Positions 17,090 to 24,653 of a stretch of DNA of 32,195 bases are shown here, in pieces. This stretch comes from Stutzerimonas stutzeri SDM-LAC (GTDB taxonomy: Bacteria; Pseudomonadota; Gammaproteobacteria; Pseudomonadales; Pseudomonadaceae). Both the position numbers and the translations under genes were made by a program. The notes under the pieces were generated by a model. The model searched no databases. It had not been told where the DNA came from and saw only the letters and a list, made by a program, of their open reading frames with translations. Location of the stretch: the NCBI RefSeq assembly GCF_000235745.1, contig NZ_AGSX01000041.1, positions 1-32,195 on the forward strand, in the 5' to 3' direction. How positions within the stretch are numbered: the first letter of the stretch is position 1; every line of letters starts with the position of its first letter.

Positions 17090-20000
17090 TCAGCCGCCCT
17101 GTCCGCCGACGATCTTTAGTCCGCTCTGTCCATTGCCCTGTCGTTGCACCTGGATCTGCACCGGGATGCGTTCGTGCATCTCGGCGACGTGCGAAATCAC
17201 CGCCACCTTGCGGCCCTGGGCCTGGAGTGAATCCAGCGCGTCCATGGCGATTTGCAGCGACTCCGGATCGAGGCTGCCGAAGCCTTCGTCGATGAACAGC
17301 GATTCGATCTTCAGTTTGCTTGATGCCATTGAGGCCAAGCCCAGCGCCAGCGCCAGGGAAACGAGAAAGGTCTCGCCGCCCGACAGCGAATGCACTGAGC
17401 GCAGCTCATCGCCCATTTCCGTATCCATCACCAGCAGGCCCAGCGGGCTGCCGCCGCGCTTGAGCCGGTAACGACGGGCCAGCTGGCGCAGCTGCACGTT
17501 GGCATGTTGAACCAGCAGGTCCAGGTTGTAGGCCTGCGCGATCTTACGGAAGGCGCCACCGTCGCTGGAGCCAATCAATGCGGCGATGCGTCCCCAGCGC
17601 TGGCTTTCGGTGGTGGCCTCGGCGATCTGCCGGAGCAAGGTCTGGCTCTGGTTGCGCCTGCGATCATCATCGAGCAGCGCTGCGAGCGTTTCGGTGTTGC
17701 GCTGCTCGGCACTGTCGCAGTTGGCTTGCTGACTATTGAGCTGGGCTTCCAGCGTATCGGCGTCCGGTGGGTTCGGTTGTTCGGCCTGAAGGGTTTTCAG
17801 CCGCCGCTCACAGCCCTCCAGCCGCTCACGCCCACGGGTGAGCTGTTCGGTGTTGGCGCGCAGGCGCTCGCGTGCTTCGGTGAGCAGTGTGTCGTCCAGC
17901 TGCAGCAACTGTTCGAGCGTCGCATCGTCCAGATCAGGGTGCGACGCACGCCAGGCCGCGAGCTCTTCGCTCAGGACGCTGCGTTCGGCAAGCAACTCAT
18001 CGCGGCGCCCTTTGCAGTTGTGCTGTTCACCGGCGAGCCGGGTCAGTTCGACTCGCGCCTCGTTCAGCTGCTGGTCGACCTCGGCTTGTTGCTGCCGAGC
18101 CGTCTGGATAGCGTTTTCAAGATGCTGCTGCCATCCCAGCGCGCTGGCCTGCTCGCCAAGACTTTCGCGCAGCGCCTGGCGGCAGGCTTGCTCGCGCGTT
18201 TGTAGCTCCACGAACCGGTCGGCACATGCCTTCTGCTGCGCCAGCCGATGCTGCTGTTGCAGCTGTTCGCGCTCCAGTGCGGCTTGGCGCTGCTGTTGCT
18301 CGTCGGCCAATGCCGTTTGCTGTTCGATCTGCTGGCGCCGCGCTTCAATCTTCCCGTCCAGCTGCATAAAGGTCTCGGCCGGCTTTTCGCGCCACCGTTC
18401 GAGCATGGCGGTCGGTAACAGCTGGGCAAACTCAGCCAGCTCTTCGTCTAGACGCGCGTCATCGCGGGTGATGGCGTCGCGCTGTGCGACGAGCAGCTGG
18501 GTGGCTTGAACGCAGGCGTCACGAGCGCTTAGCCAGCCTGCATGCAGCGTTTCGGTCTGCTGTTGCAGCTTGAACAACTCACGCTGTCGCCCATTGGCGC
18601 TGACGATATCGGCGGCAAGCGAGGCCATGCGGCTGTCGAGCCAGGTCTGCCGTTCTGCTTCCGTCTGCTTTAGCAGTTCGGTGTAGACCGGCAGCTCCGC
18701 CAGTTGAGCGTCGAGCTTCGCCAGATCCTCGGCGACTTCCGCTTGCCGTTGCCCGCTCTGCTTGATGTGGGTGGAGAGGGCGATGTGCTGATCGCGCAGG
18801 GCTTGCAGCTTTTCGTCCTTGGCCTTGAGCTGCAGTTGCGCTTGCTCGACTTCGCGCTCGTCATGTTGATCGAGCGCGGTGAGCAGCTTGTCACCGTCGT
18901 GCCAAGGATGCTCGGCACTGCCGCAGACGCTGCACGGTTCGCCCGGCACCAGCGCGGCGCGCAAGGCCTCGACATTCGCGCTACGGGCGAGGCGTTGGCG
19001 ATCCAGTAACGCCTGCACCCATTTCAGTGCCTTTTCAGCATCGTCACGCTCGACACGGGCGAGCTTGCCCGCTTCGGTCAGCTTGTCCAGCTCGCCCTGC
19101 TGACGGCTCCGTTCGCTCTGCAGCGTGCGTTGCTGGGCGACCAGCTGCTGCTTGCGGGACCAGAAGCCGTGCAGGCTTTCGAATGCACGCTCGGCTTCGC
19201 GAAGCGCATCGAGATGGGTGGTCAGTTGCGCCAGCTGGTCGCCAAGGCCGGTTTCCCGGCCGATCTGCTTCTGCAATTCGTCCAGCGCGTTTCGTGCGTT
19301 GGTCTGCGCCGTTTCGGCAGCTTTGCCAGCGGCCTCCAGTTCGGGCAGTTCTTGCCGGCCTTGCTGCAGGCGAGCAGATATCTGTACGGCCTGCTGCAGG
19401 CGCGGGCGATGGCCGCTCCAGGCTGCGCACAGCGGTTGCAGGTCGGCGCTGGTGGAGAGCTGGTTGGTCAGGATGGCGAGCTGACCGGCGGCCTGTTCCT
19501 GATGTTGGCGTAGCTGGGCGAGCGTGCGTTCGCCGGTTTGGCTCGCGGTTTCGGCCTGTTCGGCGTGGCCTTGGGCGTCGTGCAGGTCGGTGCGCAGATG
19601 GCTGAGCCGCTCCTCTTCACGGCGCGCATTGGCCAGTCGCGGCTCGGCGGCTTTCAATCCATGCTCGGCAACTTTCAGCGCTTCGGTGGCTGTCCGGCAG
19701 GTCTGTTCCAGCATTTCGAGGCGTTGTTGCACGGCACCGTGGTCCTGTGCGTGACGGGCGAGCATTGCCTCGACCTTTGTCAGCAACGGCGCCAGGTCGC
19801 GCTCGCGGATAAACCGATGGCGTTGCGGTGCCAGCTGTTCGAACAAGCCGAGGATGCGCCGGGCGTCGGCCAGATTTTCCTGTTCTTCCTCGGCCTCGGC
19901 GAGTTGCCGCTGGGCGTTATCGTGCTCGGCCTGCAGTCGGGCGAGATCCTGCAACCACTGGCGCTGCTGTTTGAGTGCATCGAGTTGGTGCTGAAGCGCT

Positions 20001-20746
20001 TTCAGCTCCGCCTGCTGCTCGCGATGTTGCGCTTCGAGTGCCTGGCGCGCCTCGGCGTCCAGTGGTTGCACGCCGCCAGCCTGATGCTGCAAGGCAGCGA
20101 GTGTTTCGCGGGCCTGCTTGGCCGCGTCGAAGGCGGCTTGGCCCAATCGGCTGTAGAGGCCGGTGTCGGTGAGCTTTTCCAACAGGGTGCCGCGGTCGTT
20201 GTCGTCGGCCTTGAGAAAGGCGGAGAACTCGCTCTGCGCCAGCAGCACGGCGCGGGTGAACTGCGCCAGGGTCAGGCCGAGTTTGGCTTCGAGCAGTTCC
20301 TTGAATTCACGCTTCTTGCCGCTGGCCAGTAACTGGTCGCGATCCAGGTCGAGCAGGCTCTGGTTGCTGGCTTGCAGCTTTCCGTCGATCTTTTCGCGGG
20401 CGCGTTTGACCTCCCAGCGGGCACGGTAGCGGTGGCCGTCGACGCCGATGAAGTCCACTTCGGCATAGCCGTTGGCGCAGCCGCGTCGCAGCAGGTTGCG
20501 TTCGTCGCCGCTGCCGATCTCGTCCTTGCCGTCGGGCACCTTGCTTAATAGAGAAGCGCCGTCGAGCCGCGGCGTGCTGCCGAATAGCGCCAGGCACAGG
20601 GCATCGAGAATCGTGCTCTTGCCGGCACCGGTGGGCCCGGTAATGGCGAAAAGGCCGGCGCTGGCCAGCGGTTCTGCGGTGAAATCGATGACCTGCTCGC
20701 CCGCCAGCGAGGCGAGGTTCTTCAGGCGGATGGCGAGGATCTTCAT
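17090..20746 (-). CDS. sbcC: Exonuclease subunit SbcC (Rad50-like ATPase)
   Basis: A 1218-residue SMC-like ATPase that works with SbcD (Mre11-like) to cut DNA hairpins and blocked ends. Walker A is GPTGAGKS at 37-44, the ABC signature SLSGGE at 1120-1125, and Walker B LFIDEG at 1150-1155. Between them are two long Gln/Glu/Leu/Arg-rich coiled-coil arms with a zinc-hook CSVC (C605, C608) at the apex, the expected centre of the molecule. The start ATG overlaps the sbcD stop (ATGA). It is longer than E. coli SbcC, mostly in the arms. The open frames on the other strand are composition shadows. Confidence 0.97.
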   Translation of the reverse strand: MKILAIRLKNLASLAGEQVIDFTAEPLASAGLFAITGPTGAGKSTILDALCLALFGSTPRLDGASLLSKVPDGKDEIGSGDERNLLRRGCANGYAEVDFIGVDGHRYRARWEVKRAREKIDGKLQASNQSLLDLDRDQLLASGKKREFKELLEAKLGLTLAQFTRAVLLAQSEFSAFLKADDNDRGTLLEKLTDTGLYSRLGQAAFDAAKQARETLAALQHQAGGVQPLDAEARQALEAQHREQQAELKALQHQLDALKQQRQWLQDLARLQAEHDNAQRQLAEAEEEQENLADARRILGLFEQLAPQRHRFIRERDLAPLLTKVEAMLARHAQDHGAVQQRLEMLEQTCRTATEALKVAEHGLKAAEPRLANARREEERLSHLRTDLHDAQGHAEQAETASQTGERTLAQLRQHQEQAAGQLAILTNQLSTSADLQPLCAAWSGHRPRLQQAVQISARLQQGRQELPELEAAGKAAETAQTNARNALDELQKQIGRETGLGDQLAQLTTHLDALREAERAFESLHGFWSRKQQLVAQQRTLQSERSRQQGELDKLTEAGKLARVERDDAEKALKWVQALLDRQRLARSANVEALRAALVPGEPCSVCGSAEHPWHDGDKLLTALDQHDEREVEQAQLQLKAKDEKLQALRDQHIALSTHIKQSGQRQAEVAEDLAKLDAQLAELPVYTELLKQTEAERQTWLDSRMASLAADIVSANGRQRELFKLQQQTETLHAGWLSARDACVQATQLLVAQRDAITRDDARLDEELAEFAQLLPTAMLERWREKPAETFMQLDGKIEARRQQIEQQTALADEQQQRQAALEREQLQQQHRLAQQKACADRFVELQTREQACRQALRESLGEQASALGWQQHLENAIQTARQQQAEVDQQLNEARVELTRLAGEQHNCKGRRDELLAERSVLSEELAAWRASHPDLDDATLEQLLQLDDTLLTEARERLRANTEQLTRGRERLEGCERRLKTLQAEQPNPPDADTLEAQLNSQQANCDSAEQRNTETLAALLDDDRRRNQSQTLLRQIAEATTESQRWGRIAALIGSSDGGAFRKIAQAYNLDLLVQHANVQLRQLARRYRLKRGGSPLGLLVMDTEMGDELRSVHSLSGGETFLVSLALALGLASMASSKLKIESLFIDEGFGSLDPESLQIAMDALDSLQAQGRKVAVISHVAEMHERIPVQIQVQRQGNGQSGLKIVGGQGG

Positions 20747-21978
20747 CGCGCGTCTCCTTCGCCAGCGAGCTCGACGCCGCGCAGCAGGCTGGCGAAGTCG
20801 TCCAGCGCCTGGTCGTCGGGTGGTTTGCCGAACTGTTCTTCCCAGGCACGGGCGAAGAGCTCTTGCGGGCTGATCTGGTCGAGGCCGAGCAACACTTCGG
20901 AGTCGGCCTCGCCACGACGACCGGCATATTCGCTGGCGATGCGTACCAGGCGGCAGGCCTTGCCGGCGAGGGTTGTTTCGATGCGCTGACGCAGGTCGGG
21001 CAGCGGCTCTTCAAGCTGCACCCGTACCTCCAGCCAAGGCAGGTTTTCGGCGAACAGGCCCAGCGGCGGCAAGGCTTCAAGCTGGCTGATCACCTCAGCC
21101 AGCGGCGCGCGGCCGATACGGATCATCTCCACCGCGCGAGGCACGGGCAGCGGCTCGACGCTGGCGAGCTGGTCGCCGTCGAAATCCACCAGCAGGACCT
21201 GATGCGGGTAATTGATCTCGCCGAAGGACAGCGGCAGCGGTGAGCCGCTGTAACGGATGCGTGCCTGCCCGGCGACTTTCTGCGGCTTGTGCAGGTGGCC
21301 GAGGGCAACGTAGGCGATGGGCTCCGGGAACAGACTGGCCGGCAGCGCCTCGGCATTACCGATGACGATGTTGCGTTCCGAGTCTTCCGATACCGCACCG
21401 CCAGCCATGTGCGCGTGGCTCATGGCGACCAATGCCTGGCCGGGCTGGCGCTGGGCTTCGGCAGCGGCGATCAGGTGCTGGTGAACGTGGCGGATGCCGA
21501 GCATGTAGTCATCTCCGGCCTCACCGCCGGTGACTTCCGCGGGGCGCAGGAAGGGCAGGGCGAGGCACCATCCCGCGACGTGGCCCTTGGCGTCGTGCAG
21601 CGGCACCAATAGGCGGTCATGGTCGAGCTGGTTCTCGGCGATCCAGCTGATGCGGCCGATGGCGTGGGCGTTTAGGCGTCGCATCAGCGGCCCAGGCAGC
21701 TCGATACGCCCGCCAGAGTCGTGGTTGCCGGCAATCATCACGATGTCCAGCTGCGGCAGCTGCTCGTGGGCACGGACGATGAAGTCGTACAGCCGTTCCT
21801 GGGCCTTGAGCGGCGGATTGATCGTGTCGAAGATGTCGCCAGCGATGAGAAGGGCGTCGGGCCTGTGCTGGACGAGCTGGTCGAGCATCCAGGCGAGGAA
21901 CTGGGCGTGTTCGTAGTCGCGATCCTGGCCATGAAGGGTCTGGCCGAGATGCCAGTCGGAGGTGTGGATCAGGCGCAT
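20743..21978 (-). CDS. sbcD: Exonuclease subunit SbcD (Mre11-like nuclease)
   Basis: A 411-residue calcineurin-like metallophosphoesterase forming the nuclease of the SbcCD complex. The metal motifs appear in order: DxH in HTSDWHLG, GDxxD in LIAGDIFD, GNHD in MIAGNHDSGG, then MSHAHMAGG and GHLHKP. The C-terminal capping and SbcC-binding region contains the acidic, Leu-rich stretch around VLLGLDQISPQELFARAWEE. The protein starts MRLIHTSDWHLGQ, the usual N-terminus. It is first in a two-gene operon; upstream lies the repeat-rich region, so its promoter must be within or next to repeats. Confidence 0.97.
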   Translation of the reverse strand: MRLIHTSDWHLGQTLHGQDRDYEHAQFLAWMLDQLVQHRPDALLIAGDIFDTINPPLKAQERLYDFIVRAHEQLPQLDIVMIAGNHDSGGRIELPGPLMRRLNAHAIGRISWIAENQLDHDRLLVPLHDAKGHVAGWCLALPFLRPAEVTGGEAGDDYMLGIRHVHQHLIAAAEAQRQPGQALVAMSHAHMAGGAVSEDSERNIVIGNAEALPASLFPEPIAYVALGHLHKPQKVAGQARIRYSGSPLPLSFGEINYPHQVLLVDFDGDQLASVEPLPVPRAVEMIRIGRAPLAEVISQLEALPPLGLFAENLPWLEVRVQLEEPLPDLRQRIETTLAGKACRLVRIASEYAGRRGEADSEVLLGLDQISPQELFARAWEEQFGKPPDDQALDDFASLLRGVELAGEGDAR

Positions 21979-22155
21979 ACGAGGGGTCTTTTTTGGTTGA
22001 AGGTGCGGTGGGGCGTGACTGGGTTCAGCGGTCCGGACGCAAAGTTGTCGAAATACTTCGGTAGATGGTGCTTTTGGAGGAACGCGCTTGCTCGCGAAGG
22101 TTTTGGGCTTGGGATTCGTGGGGTAAGGCCTATTGGCGGGGGTGGCTGAGGCACT

Positions 22156-22390
22156 GGTTTCGCCCTGCTGGGCGACTCACTTTTTTCAGTCGCGAAAAAA
22201 GTAAGCAAAAACGCTTGCCCCTGCATCCGGCCCCGGCTGCGCCGGGGTTCCCTCGCTTTGGTGACGCTCCAGGGGCCCGCCGCGAAGGGCCATCCCTGGC
22301 CCATCGCGGCTCTCGCGGCATCCATGCCGCTCAACCCCTTACGCGCCACCTGCGTTCGGCCTCCTGGAAGGGGCGATTCGGTGTCGTCTA
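22156..22390 (+). repeat. Left arm (A) of large inverted repeat
   Basis: Reads from GGTTTCGCCCTGCTGGGCGA to GGTGTCGTC. Most of it matches the reverse complement of 22781-23012. The best-conserved stretch is about 22211-22345, including CATCCGGCCCCGGCTGCGCC and GGCTCTCGCGGCATCCATGC. A stem ACTTTTTTC/GAAAAAAGT (22179-22187 and 22194-22202) lies near its outer end. No transposase or target duplication was seen. Confidence 0.88.
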
Positions 22391-22460
22391 CGGCGCCGTG
22401 CAACAAAGTGGGCAAGCGGTAGAACGTGCTAAGGCCCGAAATCGATCCGCTCGCCAACAT

Positions 22461-22494
22461 CGGTGGAAAATGCTTCGCAGTTTTCCACGCTACG
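22461..22494. repeat. GGTGG-type palindrome, copy 2 (reverse orientation)
   Basis: TGGAAAA (22464-22470) and TTTTCCA (22481-22487) pair around TGCTTCGCAG, followed by GCTACG. Relative to copy 3 it is inverted, and its terminal CC pair is lost (CCACGC instead of CCACCC). Confidence 0.8.
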
Positions 22495-22513
22495 AAGCTG
22501 GGCAGCGATTCCA

Positions 22514-22560
22514 TTCGGCCTGCTGAAAGGGGCAATTTGGTGGTGTTTGTTGGGCCGTGC
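22514..22560 (+). repeat. Degenerate third copy of the arm terminus
   Basis: This 47-nt segment aligns without gaps to 22355-22401 at the inner end of arm A, with about three quarters of positions identical by eye. It shares TTCGGCCT, AAGGGGC and the ending GCCGTGC. It suggests that more than two copies of the element have inserted here or been partly lost. Confidence 0.65.
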
Positions 22561-22590
22561 AGCGGAGCGGTTGTGCGGGCTTCAAGAGAT

Positions 22591-22623
22591 CGTAGGGTGG
22601 GTAACGCGAAGCTTACCCACCGC
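22591..22623. repeat. GGTGG-type palindrome, copy 3
   Basis: GGTGGGTAA (22596-22604) pairs perfectly with TTACCCACC (22613-22621) around CGCGAAGC. CGTAG precedes it, as in copy 1. Confidence 0.85.
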
Positions 22624-22664
22624 TTTTTGAAGGCGAAGTTTGATACCGATTGCGGCGTCAATTT

Positions 22665-22699
22665 CGGTGGAAAATGCTTCGCAGTTTTCCACCCTACGG
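22665..22699. repeat. GGTGG-type palindrome, copy 4 (reverse orientation)
   Basis: GGTGGAAAA (22666-22674) pairs perfectly with TTTTCCACC (22685-22693) around TGCTTCGCAG, followed by CTACGG. It is inverted relative to copy 3, and its core is the same as copy 2. Confidence 0.85.
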
Positions 22700-22780
22700 A
22701 ACCAAACGAAGATCGATTACGAAGCTTCTGAGGGTTTTCACCCAGCACGCTTTGCTTGTTTGCTGACGAGCGAACCATCA

Positions 22781-23012
22781 GACGACACCGAACGCCCCTT
22801 TCAGGAGGCCGAGAGCAGGTAACGTGGAGGGGGTTGAGCGGCATGGATGCCGCGAGAGCCGCGATGGGCCATGGATGGCCCTTCGCGGCGTGCCCCCGGA
22901 GCGTTACCGAAGCGAGGGAACCCCGGCGCAGCCGGGGCCGGATGTAGGGGCAAGACCTTTTGGTTCCTTTTGGGGCAATTGCCAAAAGGGACTCGCCCAG
23001 CAGGGCGAAACC
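22781..23012 (-). repeat. Right arm (B) of large inverted repeat
   Basis: Reverse complement of arm A over most of its length, from GACGACACCG to GGGCGAAACC. At its outer end the equivalent of the A-arm stem has a different sequence, CCTTTTGG (22966-22973) pairing with CCAAAAGG (22982-22989), while the flanking GACTCGCCCAGCAGGGCGAA is shared. It is not a perfect recent duplication. Confidence 0.88.
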
Positions 23013-23069
23013 TGAGCTCAGCGCCGACGACCGAGCGGCGCCGTACAAAAATGAGCGCGCCGCGACCAC

Positions 23070-23108
23070 TTGATCGCGAGCAAGAACTCGGCGTCCCCCT
23101 CCGCTCCT
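23070..23108. repeat. REP-like single unit
   Basis: TGATCGCGAGCAAG, then CTCCGCTCCTAC, resembles the GTAGGAGCGGA and CTTGCTCGCGA cores of pseudomonad REP elements. A matching GCTTGCTCGCGAAG piece occurs at about 22086-22099, on the far side of the inverted repeat and in opposite orientation. Confidence 0.5.
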
Positions 23109-23233
23109 ACAAAAAGCAGCGCAGCGAAGAGCCATTACAACTGGACGCGCACCGCAAGCCGTTGTCGTTCCGGTGGGCGCCCCCGGGTGACCAGCTACGC
23201 CGCTAAGAGGCGCAACGCCGTGCACCAACCCCA

Positions 23234-24103
23234 TCAATACAACCACGCCTTCAACCCCTGCAGATTCCTCACCTGAATCTGCTGCGCTGCCGCATTGGCG
23301 AGCACGGTATTCGGATCGATCTGATACCGCTGCAACACGTACTGCACCAGCGCGCCACGGGTGGCGATGCGCAGCTCGCCGTCCTGCATCCCGTAATCGG
23401 TCTCGATGATCGATTTCTGCTCAACGCTCAGCCGTACATCCGGCTCGATGACCACGTCCACCAGGGTATTCCAGGCCTCATCCTGCTCGGCGATGTTTTC
23501 ACTCTCATCCATCAGATCCGGCTCGCCGCGAAAGCGGCTGAGGACGAAGTCGCGAAAGCCGCGATTCTTCTCGCAATAGGCGCGCACATGCCAACGCGTG
23601 CCGGTAAACACCAGTGTGTGCGGCGCCATCACGCGGATTTCCACCTCGGGGTGCGCGAGGGAGACGTACTCGGTTTCCAGCCGCAGACCTTCACGACAGG
23701 CTTTGAGGATCGGCCGCAACACCTCGGGGCGGATGCTGCGGTCGGGCATGTGCAGCACCTGGGTGTGCGCATAAGCCAGGGCCAGCCCTTCGATGTGCGG
23801 GGCGCGGTCGCGGTTCTGGTCCAGCAGGTGCAAGTAAGCGCTGGCGCTGCCATCGATGAACAGCGGCTCGAACTGCTGGCTCGGTTTGTAACCCTTCAGG
23901 TGGCGGTCATATGTAAGGTTTTTCGGCGCATGCTCGTTCAGGTAGGTGTTGATGTCCTTTGAGGCCTGCTGCCGGCTGATGCCAAAGCTCTGCATCAGGT
24001 GGCCGGTCGTCAGGCGACCTTCCCACCAGGCAACCGTCTCGATCAGACGGTACCGCAATGCCAGATCCCAGCGAACCTGACTGATCGATTGCTTGCGTTT
24101 CAT
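23234..24103 (-). CDS. WYL-domain transcriptional regulator, BrxR/CapW-like architecture
   Basis: A 289-residue regulator. The N-terminal winged helix-turn-helix covers roughly residues 1-95 (RLIETVAWWEGRLTTGHLMQ, then FGISRQQASKDINTYL). The WYL domain follows at about 125-205, with the ligand-binding strand TGTRWHVRAYCEKN and FRDFVLSRFRG, and a C-terminal WCX-like region ends LQGLKAWLY. The order and the N-terminal pattern recall BrxR and CapW, repressors linked to BREX and CBASS defence. No such defence genes are adjacent; sbcDC is the nearest operon, over 1.2 kb of repeats away. WYL domains often sense nucleic acid or nucleotides. Role here is unknown. Confidence 0.85.
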   Translation of the reverse strand: MKRKQSISQVRWDLALRYRLIETVAWWEGRLTTGHLMQSFGISRQQASKDINTYLNEHAPKNLTYDRHLKGYKPSQQFEPLFIDGSASAYLHLLDQNRDRAPHIEGLALAYAHTQVLHMPDRSIRPEVLRPILKACREGLRLETEYVSLAHPEVEIRVMAPHTLVFTGTRWHVRAYCEKNRGFRDFVLSRFRGEPDLMDESENIAEQDEAWNTLVDVVIEPDVRLSVEQKSIIETDYGMQDGELRIATRGALVQYVLQRYQIDPNTVLANAAAQQIQVRNLQGLKAWLY

Positions 24104-24149
24104 GCGCGCCCCATCTGTTGGAAAAGTTTACGTGCGACTATCAGGTGGC

Positions 24150-24178
24150 TCGACGTGTCGCGCGAAGCTACATATATT
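24150..24178 (+). promoter_or_regulatory. Candidate sigma-70 promoter for the 32-residue gene
   Basis: TCGACG (24150-24155) and TATATT (24173-24178) are spaced by 17 bp and match 4/6 and 5/6 of the -35 and -10 consensus. The small ORF starts 38 bp after the -10 box. The WYL gene is divergent from this region. Confidence 0.5.
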
Positions 24179-24215
24179 CAGGGTGTACTTCAAGCGAGCG
24201 GATAGAGGAATGCCC

Positions 24216-24314
24216 ATGAGCCTGTTACTGAATGCGCTGATTTTTTCGCTGACTGCCTTTGCCGGAATGGGCGTTCTGGCGTGGCTGGCCTACGGTGCCA
24301 ACGAGCGGAAGTGA
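24216..24314 (+). CDS. Small single-span membrane protein, 32 residues
   Basis: Starts at ATG 24216 with GAGGA (24205-24209) six bases upstream; the ATG at 24210 touches the ribosome-binding site and is less likely. The protein is one hydrophobic helix (LLLNALIFSLTAFAGMGVLA) followed by WLAYGANERK, so a single membrane span with a charged C-terminal end. I do not recognise the family. A candidate promoter precedes it and the next gene is 105 nt downstream. The size, spacing and good ribosome-binding site favour a real gene. Confidence 0.6.
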   Translation: MSLLLNALIFSLTAFAGMGVLAWLAYGANERK

Positions 24315-24419
24315 AGCGAGATTACATTTTTGTAAGCGGTGCACGGTTATCCGATGAGTGGTTGGAATCTCCGAGTATAAAGCCGGGTCTTTGTTTCAGA
24401 TCCAGCACACGAGCCCCTC

Positions 24420-24635
24420 ATGAAAACCCTGTCCCGCCACCTCGCCGACAACTTTCCGGCTGATTACAAGACGCGCGTGGAACCGCAAGATGACGGTTAC
24501 CTGGTCGTTCGTGTCGGTTATCCACTCAACGGTACCGAGGCTACCCGGATGATGACGGGTCGGCAGGTGCAGAACGGCCTGCTGGTTGAAACTATCCTGG
24601 AAGACATGCGCAACGAGTTAGCACGCGTTCAGTAG
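24420..24635 (+). CDS. Small conserved-type hypothetical protein, 71 residues
   Basis: Soluble, no signal peptide or membrane span. It begins MKTLSRHLADNFPADYKTRV, has a short beta-like stretch DDGYLVVRVGYP, and ends in a helix LLVETILEDMRNELARVQ. The layout is reminiscent of the small DUF3509-type proteins of pseudomonads, but I cannot confirm this. TATAAA occurs 40 nt upstream without a clear -35 partner. It converges on the sensor-kinase gene with an 18-nt gap. Function unknown. Confidence 0.65.
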   Translation: MKTLSRHLADNFPADYKTRVEPQDDGYLVVRVGYPLNGTEATRMMTGRQVQNGLLVETILEDMRNELARVQ

Positions 24636-24653
24636 TTTCCCCCGCGCCATCCG

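Larger units (their letters stand above)
21979..23233. other. Gene-free, repeat-rich region upstream of sbcD
   Basis: About 1.25 kb without a credible gene. A 425-residue open frame crosses it on the minus strand, but it has no domain and only mirrors GC-rich repeats. It holds two inverted ~235-bp arms (22156-22390 and 22781-23012), a partial third copy of the arm end, three GGTGG-type palindromes and REP-like pieces at both edges. Confidence 0.75.

Noticed and set aside
17504-20332. Long plus-strand open frames opposite sbcC
   Set aside because: They mirror the Gln/Leu/Glu/Arg coiled coil of SbcC and contain no recognisable domain.
22156-23012. Insertion sequence or transposon
   Set aside because: The inverted arms resemble terminal repeats, but no transposase gene or target-site duplication is visible and the arms are too long and diverged for a standard IS end.
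21969-23246. 425-residue open frame on the minus strand
   Set aside because: It runs through both inverted-repeat arms and all palindromes, has no domain, signal or ribosome-binding site, and reads as GC-rich repeat translated by chance.
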